A stretch of 64,000 nt of DNA from contig NC_092568.1 in assembly GCF_037975245.1 (NCBI RefSeq), positions 10,441,501 to 10,505,500 of the forward strand, given 5' to 3'. Shown one piece after another: positions 28,201-35,200 of the stretch. The stretch comes from Apostichopus japonicus (Eukaryota > Echinodermata > Holothuroidea > Aspidochirotida > Stichopodidae). Each line of letters begins with the position of its first letter. The stretch's first letter is position 1. The position numbers were made by a program, and so were the translations under genes. The notes below the pieces were generated by a model, which made no database searches, had not been told where the DNA came from, and worked only from the letters and a program-made list of their open reading frames with translations.

Positions 28201-30418
28201 CACTCGGCCCACGTTACAAATGTGCCGCCATTGTAGTATAACGAAAGGCCTTGACTCTGTTGGAGGCTCTTTCAGAGGTCTTTAGGGATACACGGTCCTC
28301 TTTCGTAGAATACTGTCAAATGAAACACAATACTGCGTTGTCCATTTCTATTCTCCCTTCAACTCAATAATACAGCTAGTTGAATATTGCTACGTAAGAC
28401 TGGGTCCACCTGCATAGTCTCCTTCCAACATGATATGCAGAAGTTGTTGTTTTCCTATGTATTTCTTTGGTCACAAGTTTGTTTTTGTTTTCTTTATTTT
28501 GTGCATGTCACAAATTTTTCCATGAATATTCTCGATATTGTTTTATTGATGATTTTATTGTCACCAGCCCAACCAACAGCCAGACATCTTGTTACCCGGG
28601 CACTGACTACCCTTTCCTGAAGACAGATAACAGAGAAATAGCTCAGATATTGCACAATCTCAGAAGAATGGAGCGTAAATTAGATGGTGAGTTACCCCCG
28701 GTCCCCCGAGCCTCCGCTGTTACAGAAAAGGGGAGGCGATCTCTTCAGCAAATTTGGGAGTATGGCAAAGTAACGGGGGAAGGGCGTCGGGGAATGTGTC
28801 AGGTTGGAAAAATAGTTATTGTTACTGTGGAATTGTGTAAAAGTCAGTTGATCCTGTGAAATAAATACTTCTACTTAAAGGCATTGAAGACTTGCCCCAA
28901 ACCGCATGCCGCGCTCTGAAAAAGTTAACTTTCTGTTGCTTGCAAGTGAAGTTTTCTGCTTGTCGCTAGAAAATGCAGACAGTAATGAATCGTGATACCT
29001 TGTTATTTTTAGCTGGACCTGAGATGTCCATCGCTGTATAGTTTGTACACTGTGCTGTGGGTATTGACCGCAGCTGTATGTACTGACTGTACACTAGTAG
29101 CAAGCTGTGTGTGTATTTTCTGGGATCGATGGTGGTGTCTAACACTTCTGTTACACCTCATTTGACACTAGGTCAGATTACCGGCATGAGACGTTTCTTT
29201 GTGCGTAAGTCTTCACACCCCTTAAATTCCAGCAACCGTAAATTATCGTGACACACTACCAAACAAAACAAATAGCTGTGAAATTTGTAAGTGTCAGTTT
29301 GCTTATATTGACTTCATGTACTACGTACATTGAGATAATGTAAAGCCTAATGGGAACATGTTTATTTTATTGTCCCCACTCCTGCTGCCAAATCTCTCCT
29401 TCAGTGCTTTTTATATCTGTCACTGAGTACTATATGGAATTGTTAAGAAAAGTTACTCATTCTGTCACCCCAAAATGTTTCAGAGACAAATTCCAAGGCA
29501 TTTATTGCCTTATTGTGGTGCACAACACTCACATCTCTGATCTAAGGTTACTAATCTAAATTCGACGACAGTCTTGCAGTAAACCAACTTACAGTACCTG
29601 ATGTTTGTTGGCCATTCGAAAATGCTCTCAAGCTTACTATCTAGTGAAGCGTTGGAAGCAAAGGTAGCTGTGCGTGTTAGCATCAACTACCTAGATTGAA
29701 CAACTGCAGGGACTACTGGTACACGTGACTGACCATTTATGTATTAACAGGCTATGCTAATGCGACAGTGATATACTGCTAGCCTGCAAATGACTGACAG
29801 ATTCCTAACCTGGAAGTAAAGCCGATTGCTTTGACCACGAAGCTACAACAGTCCATACAGATATGGATTGAACTCTCGAAAAGTACAGCATGGATTTGCA
29901 CTCTCGAAAAGAAGATTGTTGCTATAAAGTTTGATCCCAATGTGAAATCATAGGAAGTATCCGAGGTCTCTTGCCAGTGGAGGGGAAGTGCTTTTTAGTG
30001 TTCTCCCTGTTTGTGTTGACTTAAGAGGTAATTGAGGTTGTTACCGTGACAATATTGTCCTTAAGTGATTCTGTAGTATTTGTAATCATGTGTTATAACT
30101 GTAATGTGCTCTCTGCATGAAAATATCTGGTAGCAAACGTGCCCTAAATAATGTCCAACCTACAATACCCTTGCAGTACCTGTCTAAACTGATACACTTG
30201 AATATCAAAAGTACAAGCGCATCGGTTGTATTGAGAATCTGCAGCATTGCCGATATTGTTTATTAAAGTCTCTTTTTTCTGTCCTAGAAATACACAGCGT
30301 GATGGATGAAAAATGTGGCCATAAATCACCCGTCAGCAAGAAGAGCGTGTCTCCCAGGACGTGGAGGAGGACGCCCGATTTGGTCCAGTCGGAAGACTGC
30401 GTAGAAACGTCCATATGA
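6383..30418 (+). CDS. CEP170: CEP170-family centrosomal protein, 11 visible exons, N-terminus not in view
   Basis: The exons are 6383-6449, 7520-7830, 9853-9964, 10607-10911, 11564-11714, 13398-14959, 19365-19497, 20902-20999, 26957-27042, 28580-28686 and 30288-30418. All have AG acceptors and GT donors, and every phase matches, giving 3,063 nt (1,020 residues plus stop). Similarity to vertebrate CEP170 runs in the same order: FSIEF (near residue 80), GTYTIDSDNPS and EVFGI (near 220), EKWIEQWAS (near 280), EILLKDTE (near 430), TRSTLLRKSRF (near 595), LVLSSINHLSKKL (near 920) and ILHNLRRMERKLD (near 970). CEP170 binds microtubules and marks subdistal appendages of the mother centriole; that role is inferred from the family. 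Most of the chain is S/T/K/R/P-rich and looks disordered, with a helical C-terminus. The FHA domain expected at the N-terminus is absent from the window. The gene could equally be CEP170B-like, because invertebrates usually carry one ancestor of both. Confidence 0.88.
6860..7024 (+). mobile_element. CR1/L2-like LINE fragment (RT C-terminal region)
   Basis: From 6939 the frame reads LHWLPMEQRVIFKALCIF followed by YHAHANRLSLY. This is the LHWLPV-x-QRI-x-FK motif that lies just after the reverse transcriptase domain in CR1/L2-type LINEs. Preceding sequence is decayed. The fragment is interrupted at 7025 by a TTAA-flanked MITE and I could not find its continuation after 7379. Confidence 0.7.
7025..7379 (+). 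mobile_element. TTAA-flanked MITE, copy 1
   Basis: TTAA is present at 7025-7028 and 7376-7379. Inside it the ends are inverted: AGACATTGAAGACT at the left, and AGTCTTCACTCCCT at the right. The 355 bp sequence aligns over its whole length with 28875-29225. No coding capacity. TTAA target duplications are typical of piggyBac-type transposases, but the ends alone do not prove that family. Confidence 0.78.
7520..7830 (+). CDS. CEP170: CEP170-like exon 2, with the FSIEF segment
   Basis: The acceptor TTTTGTAG precedes 7520 and the donor GTCAAG/GTGAGG follows 7830. It encodes an acidic stretch (EREAAAAEADQEPEITLT), then HTGFSIEFSDSHSPK and SLSDFVPKSLKERM. The FSIEF-D-(S/T)P arrangement followed by a basic helix-like stretch matches the conserved FTIEF segment of vertebrate CEP170. 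It ends in a basic R/S-rich tail (RRAIRMSRSKSQEFVK). The upstream intron contains a LINE fragment carrying a TTAA-flanked MITE. Confidence 0.85.
8200..8900. other. Intron sequence with no recognised feature
   Basis: Ordinary AT-rich intron. A G-rich stretch at 8866-8920 (GGGCACTGAG, GGGCGGGGGG) resembles one degenerate end of a hAT-like element, but no partner end was found. Confidence 0.4.
9275..9745 (+). mobile_element. CR1/L2-like LINE 3' end (RT C-terminus plus tail)
   Basis: The frame from about 9308 reads VHGLAPDYLTDITILMRYS and then FSGGRSWNSLPPNLKCLPN and IFKRNMKTYIL. The HGLAPDYL...RSWNSLP...F-K--LKT series is the standard C-terminal end of CR1/L2 LINE polyproteins. After the stop at 9620 a short 3' region ends in TTAAAGATGACAATAATAAA, a typical LINE tail. 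It is 5'-truncated and sits in the intron between CEP170-like exons 2 and 3. Confidence 0.8.
9853..9964 (+). CDS. CEP170: CEP170-like exon 3
   Basis: A long pyrimidine tract (TTCTTCTTCTTTCCAG) precedes it and the donor CAG/GTTCCG follows. It is 112 nt, phase 0 in and phase 1 out. It encodes SPRESPTSHKRMKDLWGSAN and then FKNASKLSTDPEPNSYS, a serine/proline-rich linker with no domain. The donor is the weakest of the gene at positions +3 to +5, so an alternative end a few bases away cannot be excluded, although this one restores the frame. Confidence 0.75.
10607..10911 (+). CDS. CEP170: CEP170-like exon 4, with the GTYTI segment
   Basis: The acceptor CTACTTAAAG ends at 10606 and the donor AACAAG/GTGAGA follows 10911. 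The exon encodes a lysine-rich start, then SGTYTIDSDNPSKDVMEAR and IEEVFGI. This is the most diagnostic match in the gene: vertebrate CEP170 has GTYTI followed by an acidic/Asn-Pro stretch, an EAR motif and a VFG motif. The C-terminal part is strongly acidic (DADTDKDVSDEEIAEQ). Confidence 0.88.
11564..11714 (+). CDS. CEP170: CEP170-like exon 5, with the W-x-x-QWAS motif
   Basis: The acceptor CTTCACAG precedes 11564 and the donor CCAG/GTAAAA follows 11714. It encodes EKWIEQWASTAAKRG, matching the W-x-x-QWAS-x-AA motif that follows the GTYTI segment in vertebrate CEP170, then a histidine-containing linker. The higher-order minisatellite begins only about 50 bp after the donor. Confidence 0.85.
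11766..12625 (+). repeat. Higher-order minisatellite, ~71 bp units in a ~425 bp repeat
   Basis: Basic unit contains AAAACTAGGGAGATAAAGC, TTGAGAAGTGAAAGGGATA and TGTTTTCCATGAGTAAT, about 71 bp. Variant units (with AGTCACATG, with ATTAACATTTTCCATGATTG, with AACAAATTGAAAATTG) occur in the same order twice: the block beginning near 11781 restarts near 12206. So about six variants form a ~425 bp higher-order unit present about twice. It lies in the intron after exon 5. Open frames on the minus strand here are by-products of the repeat. Confidence 0.85.
13398..14959 (+). CDS. CEP170: CEP170-like exon 6, the large central exon
   Basis: This exon of 1,562 nt corresponds to the large central exon of vertebrate CEP170. 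The acceptor CTTTGCAG precedes it and the donor GACGAG/GTGAGT follows. It encodes LDTEILLKDTETYMHNLEE (family motif LILKDTE), an acidic patch DSDEEELDTSEAF, basic S/T-rich stretches, TRSTLLRKSRFTGSSG, an SDLSSSRASVSSVRKKSL region and a short degenerate repeat of SRNAVGALN / SRNAAGSGN / LRNAASSGT type near 14591-14710. Codon use is GC-richer than the surrounding introns. Composition suggests a disordered, heavily phosphorylated, microtubule-binding region; that is inference. Reading past the donor adds about 60 residues before a stop at 15137-15139, which I regard as intron. Confidence 0.9.
14960..19364. other. CEP170-like intron 6, no recognised gene
   Basis: A 4.4 kb intron. It contains the TA microsatellite at 16140-16258 followed by a purine-rich GAAAGG tract at 16280-16360. 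Short TACAGTA-type words are abundant near 18000-18300. No convincing additional exon was seen. Confidence 0.5.
16140..16258. repeat. TA-rich microsatellite
   Basis: Alternating TA with C interruptions, ending TATATGTGTG. Open frames through it (alternating Ile/Tyr) are artefacts of the repeat. Confidence 0.9.
19365..19497 (+). CDS. CEP170: CEP170-like exon 7
   Basis: The acceptor TTTTACAG precedes it and the donor CAAG/GTGAGT follows. It encodes KTVDDVLGEDVFHLHSGLPP, then RELKQQFHGRLASRLHRSSS. The acidic/hydrophobic start followed by a PP resembles the VFDES...PP segment that precedes the C-terminal helices in vertebrate CEP170, but this match is loose. Phase 0 in, phase 1 out. Confidence 0.78.
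20902..20999 (+). CDS. CEP170: CEP170-like exon 8
   Basis: The acceptor TTTCTTTCCAG precedes 20902 and the donor CCAGAG/GTACGT follows 20999. It encodes DEYPKDLTYDRKSSHHRRPG and a basic glycine-rich tail. No domain is visible. Phase 1 in and 0 out joins cleanly to both neighbours. Confidence 0.78.
21000..26956. other. CEP170-like intron 8, no recognised gene
   Basis: The longest intron, 6.0 kb. It holds a run of 21 G at 25557-25577, GGTGGTTAATATGTGGTGG short repeats near 25855-25900, and no recognised coding sequence. Because both flanking exons are in phase 0 a missed small exon with a multiple of three bases is possible. Confidence 0.5.
26957..27042 (+). CDS. CEP170: CEP170-like exon 9, with the conserved LVLSS helix
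   Basis: The acceptor TTTTGTAACAG precedes it. The exon encodes SFDDLVLSSINHLSKKLKDS then SEQLLIRLK, matching the LLLSSVFQFSKK-type helix near the CEP170 C-terminus. It ends at CTCAA/GTAAGTT (27043). The last ~25 bp of the exon and the donor are tandemly repeated twice more just downstream, with further donors at 27088 and 27132. Reading through the first donor meets TAA at once. Confidence 0.87.
27018..27142 (+). repeat. Tandem triplication of an exon end and splice donor
   Basis: The block CAGAACAACTTCTCA(T/C)-CG-CTCAAGTAAGTTAGACA occurs three times at a period of 44-45 bp, with the middle copy diverged (CAGAACGTACTTCTCACTTG). Each carries AAGTAAGTT, so three strong 5' splice sites lie at 27043, 27088 and 27132. 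The first copy covers the last codons of CEP170-like exon 9. Confidence 0.85.
27143..28567. other. CEP170-like intron 9, no recognised gene
   Basis: Plain intron with G-rich patches near 27255-27280. No repeat family or exon recognised. Confidence 0.5.
28580..28686 (+). CDS. CEP170: CEP170-like exon 10, C-terminal helix
   Basis: It encodes QTSCYPGTDYPFLKTDN, then REIAQILHNLRRMERKLD, matching the vertebrate C-terminal helix that reads ILQELKRVEKQL. The donor is GATG/GTGAGT. Two in-frame acceptors are possible, 12 nt apart: after CACCAG (exon from 28568) or after CCAACAG (from 28580). Both complete an asparagine codon and keep the frame, so a four-residue alternative is possible. Confidence 0.85.
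28687..30287 (+). other. CEP170-like last intron
   Basis: A 1.6 kb intron holding the second TTAA-flanked MITE at 28875-29225. Apart from that I see no exon, RNA gene or other repeat in it. It ends in a strong pyrimidine tract (TCTTTTTTCTGTCCTAG). Confidence 0.6.
28875..29225 (+). mobile_element. TTAA-flanked MITE, copy 2
   Basis: TTAA at 28875-28878 and 29222-29225. Left end AGGCATTGAAGACT, right end AGTCTTCACACCCC, inverted with respect to each other over the outer GG and inner GAAGACT positions. The sequence aligns end to end with 7025-7379, in the same orientation. Shared internal phrases include CCCCAAACCGCATG, TTTTCTGGGATC and GGTCAGATTACCGGCAT. It also lies in an intron of the CEP170-like gene. 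Confidence 0.8.
30288..30418 (+). CDS. CEP170: CEP170-like terminal exon with stop codon
   Basis: The acceptor TTTTCTGTCCTAG ends at 30287. The exon encodes EIHSVMDEKCGHKSPVSKK, then SVSPRTWRRTPDLVQSED and CVETSI before TGA at 30416-30418. The first residues continue the helix of the previous exon, as in the vertebrate sequence (IN-x-MID). The vertebrate tail after this point is longer and acidic; here it is short and basic, then ends. The 3' untranslated region would run into a tandem array that starts about 40 bp later. No clear AATAAA was found near. Confidence 0.85.
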
Positions 30419-30459
30419 GACTTCGGACGAGGAGGGGATCAGTTAAGTGCCTTTTGTAG

Positions 30460-31080
30460 AATCAGAAGATGTAATATGTGATGTCTCAAAAACTAGTGCA
30501 TCGAACCAAAAACATGTAATGTGTGATGTCTCAAAAACTAAGCATATGAATCAGAAAATGTAAGGTGTGATGTCTCAAAAGCTAAGCATAGGATCAGATG
30601 CAATATGTGATGTCTCAAAAATTATTGCATTGAATGAGAAGATGTCATGCTGGATGTCTCAAAAATTGAGCATGGTAATTGGATGTTATGGATGTGCTGT
30701 TTCTAAACTAAGCATTGACTTTTAGGATGTAATATGTAATGTCTCAAAAAGCTAAGCATTGAATCAGAAATTGTAACTAATGTGTGATGTTTCAAAAACT
30801 AAGCATTTAATCATAGGATTTATATGTGATATCTCAAAAGCTAAGCTTTGAATCAGAATGTAAAATATGTGATGTGTCCAAAACTAAGCATTGACTCAAA
30901 GGGTGTAATATGTCATGTCTCAAGCAACACAGCATGGCATCAGAAATGTTAAGTTTGTGTGATGTTTCAAAAAGTAAGCATCGAATCATATAAGATGTAA
31001 TATGTGATGTGTCAAAAATTAGGCAATCAATAAGAATATGAAATATGTGATGTCTCAACACCAAACATTGAACCATCGGA
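30460..31080 (+). repeat. Tandem array of ~43 bp units after the CEP170-like stop codon
   Basis: About fourteen diverged copies of a unit containing AATATGTGATGTCTCAAAAA, CTAAGCATTGAATCAGAA. It starts about 40 bp after the TGA, so it would be in the 3' untranslated region if transcription continues. Minus-strand open frames here come from the repeat. Confidence 0.85.
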
Positions 31081-31084
31081 GGAC

Positions 31085-32217
31085 ATGTGTTATGACTCTA
31101 TGGTCCTAATCTTAACCACTCTGACTTTCTTGAACTCTTTCTTCAAAAGTTGGGTGATTTTCGTTGGGATTGTCTATTTATTGGCAGGGATGTCAAGTTT
31201 GTTTTTAATCTTGATAGTGACAAAGTTCGGGGAAATCCCTGTACTTATTTCTATGCGAGAGATAAGTGTCTTGAAATTATGTGCACAGTAAATTTGGTCA
31301 ATACCTGGCGTGAAAGAAATCCACATCAAAAAAGCTTTACTTGGTCTTCCAATATTATCTCTGGCATTCACTGTAAGCTCGTTTTCTTTTCTATCTCCAG
31401 AAATTTAACTCATTTCTGTGGTTAGGAATAATTTTACCTCAGGCTTACGCTCAGAATCATTTTGAAGGGAAAAGGGGTCCCGGTCTGTGGAAATTGTTTA
31501 ATTAATTAAATAATTCTTTACTAATTATCTCACATTGATCGCAGGCCTCATTCGGGATGTGATTAACATCTACAATAGTCAAAACCCTATGGCATTGTCG
31601 GAGTATGTGAAATATTCTGTTCGTAAAAAAGCTTCTATGCATTATGGTAAAACTGAAGCTTACGAAAGGAGATCAAACGAGCTCAAGCTTATTAGTGACA
31701 TTTGCCCGTATTAAGCAGTGCTACTTCCGCTCCAATTCAGTCGTTGAGTTTAATAACCTTACTCAAGCCCGAAATAACCTACAACAAATTTACGATTGTA
31801 AATCGCAGGGTATGATTATCCGCTCCTGAGCCTGTTTGGTTGAGGATGGTGTAAAGGGCTACTATCTAACTATCTCCTTAATCTGGAGTCATGTAAATAA
31901 GAGCTGCAAATGTCATTAGAAATTTAGTGATGGCAGTGATATTTGTAAGAACAGTAAAATTCTAGATACTCTGTCTGAGTTATGTCGTTCGTTGTATACA
32001 AACAGAAGTTGTGACCCAACTGCAATTTTACATGGTATTCATTACCAAGATACACTTTCACAGGAAGAGGCGGCCCAGACTTATTTATTCTTTGCGCAGA
32101 AATACTTGCGTTTCCCCTGTTGTTTGTGGTATCTTTGATTCTGGTCACCGGATGAAAATCTTGCAGTATGCTGAAGACACCACCATCACTGATTTGTCGG
32201 CACCACCCAAAGGTTAA
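31085..32217 (+). pseudogene. Decayed L1/Tx1-like LINE fragment (endonuclease to pre-RT region)
   Basis: Several frames must be combined. Near 31150-31410: VFNLDSDKVRGNP, YFYARDKCLEIMCTVNLV, NTWRERNPHQKSFTWSS, then a hydrophobic SIS segment. This is the end of an apurinic-type endonuclease as in L1/Tx1 LINEs (W-R--NP---FTWS). Near 31470-31800: GPGLWK (frame-shifted), GLIRDVINIYN, AYERRSNELKLISDIC, ARNNLQQIYD, GMIIRSRA: the linker before reverse transcriptase. Near 31960-32100: KILDTLSELCRSLYTN. At least four frame changes or stops break it. No reverse transcriptase domain follows. Confidence 0.75.
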
Positions 32218-35200
32218 GTGCATTTGCGGGGGTGGGGGGAGGGGGCACTCTTTCTAAACTAAAGATTTGTAAAGATATTAACCTGGACTTCTTATCAGTT
32301 CTCATTAATATGATGTACCACTGTACATATCAAAATTTAATTCTGTGGCTACATGGATTCATTTCATGGAAGTTTCAATATGTGGTAGCAGCTCCTAGTT
32401 GAAAGTAGGCATAATTTATATCAATAAGCCCTGTTTAAGTTTTGAAGATTTATGATTCTCTCAATTACTGGATTTTGTACAGTAGCTTATTTCTATTTAA
32501 CTTTAAGAGTATTGTGTGAGAAGGAAGGTTATATTTCATATTTCTGAAAGAGAGAAGACGGCAAAAGCAAAAGTTGAGCACATGATTTCTCCTCTTTGGT
32601 TATATTTAGGAAGACCTTTTGTTTAAATGGGACAATGAATGCTGCTAACATTGTTGATTACAAATTCATATGAGAGGGTTGGCAGAATAGAACGTAGTCT
32701 ATTCAGACTTTCAAAAGTTTTTGCTGCACAGGATTTAAAAAAAAAAAAAAAAACACTTTATAGAAACAGTACAAAACCATATCTAAATTAAATTTGTCGA
32801 AATCATATCCCGGGTTTTGAATATTTAATATAAACTAGTTTGAAGAATTCGTGAGGTGAATGGAGTATTTTGGTTTCTTTCTTTGATGGTTTATATTTTC
32901 GAGAAGTGAATTTCACCCCTTCGGCTTTCAATACTGTTTTTGTTTTTGGAATAGGAATATTTTGAATGTGGTTGTGCTATTTTGTGTGCTCAGGTTATTT
33001 GTTTATAACTATTATTATTATTTTATTTGTCTTGCTTTTGAAAAAAAAACTTACACATGTAAATTTTTATATCAAGTTAAGCAATCAGTTAAGGCAGTAG
33101 AACATTCTTTGCTTCCTATTAACCACAAGAAATAAACGACCCATGCACCCTTAATCATGTAACCGTCAAGAGGCACTAGAACATCATTGTAACATAAACC
33201 CCAACCCCCAGCACCTTCACAACCATTGATGTGTTCACTCTGCCAAGAAATCAGCATAAAGCATTAGAAAATTCTGTGAACTCACATATCTTGCCTGAAT
33301 CATTCAAGTATGGTTTTCACATTCTCCCCCCCCCCCCAAAAGAGATGCATTCCTATTGCCAAAAATATCAACAAAAAACAATAGCAAGTCTCTGTTAGTC
33401 ACATATCCAGCCCAGATGGTTAGATCATCTTTTTCCGGTACCCTCACCCCCCCCATCCCATCAAAAATGACCCTTCCACTATAACATCACACAAGAAGCA
33501 TCGTAACGTCTTTATTACATAGCCCCCACCACCACTCCACTACCATCCCCCTCAAATCACAAAATATTCACTCTGCCATCTAATCAATATTTTATGTCAC
33601 TAGCAAAAAACAAACTTAATTTACCAAATGACTAAAATCAAACTATACATCGTTCTTTGGTTATGTAGCATAAGAAAACATTAGATAATTCTTTTGTAGT
33701 TATTAAAACAATAGATCATTCTTTGATTAATTGAACAATATAATACTGTCAGCATCACATGTAAGACTTCCTTGTAATCCAGCATCAACTTTCTACTCGT
33801 ACTTACTCAATGTGCTCGGTCAGATCTCTTGGATTTAAAAACAGGGTTAACATTTGTGGCCTTGAAAGCACACAAAGTGTTGTTCAGTTTACTTATATTT
33901 TACAATTCTTAATTCAAAGCCTTTGTTTTTAAAAAAATTGCAGTGTTACTTCCTGAAGTATTCTATACCTCGTTAAAATGCGTAAGAATAAGTAAATAAT
34001 GCATTGTTGTGTTTAGAGCAGTGCTTCTTGACTAACATAGAGTAATATTAATAGTTAAGCAACTGTCTCCTACATTTGGCAGGAGAGTATTAACAACTCA
34101 TTATAAAATTTATTTTACATAGTTACAAATATTATACCCAACCAATGGGTAATCCTTCCATAAAATATTGGCCCTAGCTGTTTGCCTACATGAAATTAAC
34201 TTTAACTATCATTTAATTTAACATATTTTTTTTTCTACATTAGCAGGGAGAAAAACATCCTGTTGGGAAAATATGAAGGTTTTACAAAAGGAAGAAACCC
34301 CCACTCCCCCCACCCCTTCCTCTAAAATGGATTTGGAATTTGACCTGCTCATAACCAAGGCAAACCTTTCCCCATTTAATATGTTAGCAGGTTTATGGTT
34401 GCTATGTATTTAGCAATAGACAGACAGCAACTCATAAACTTGTAAGTTGTTTGGTAAAAAGAATAGTGACATGAAGATGAAGATTAATAATAGCAAATCA
34501 TCTTCCTATGTCTATTATAAAGCTCCTTTTTTGTCCAGACAGGATTTGAAGAAAGGACGACATTTTCATTTGTTTGGTATTATTAATCAAAAATGTTTTC
34601 CCATGTAAGCAATAACTCCTTTTTATCAGCCTTTATTATTAATGTACAATTCTCAGCAGCAGCTGCTATTTAATTAATATTAGTCCATATACATATTTAT
34701 TGGTGTCAGGAGTTCATAGGAACACACTCGTTTAGTGAGAATCGGAGTCAATTAGTCTAGTGAAGCAGGCATGTTAATCGCGGCAACTAGCAAAGGATGT
34801 CACCATGTAGTATAAGATTCACATGTTTAACAGTATATTTATAGTAATGTTCTAAGAAGGGGCTCATTTTCCTTAGGTGGGGAACCATTATTGGTGTGTG
34901 TTTGTGGGGGTGCTGGGGGGCGGGGTGGGGGCAGTTGGTACTACCATTGAAGTACAGCTTTAACCTTAACTGTCACTACTGTTTGTAGTCCCTAGAGTGT
35001 TTAATGAAATATTTTGAATTTTTGTTTATTTTGAGGCAAAATGGAAAACAATGTTTGCAATATGAGGGGTATCTTTGTCTTACTATCTCCCTAGCCTCAT
35101 TTTGCCACAAATAGGATGTATGAATTTTTATTTTTACAGTTTAATGCTTTATACTGGTATATTGTTTCAAAGAAATTGGTTAAATATATAGTATGCTTTC

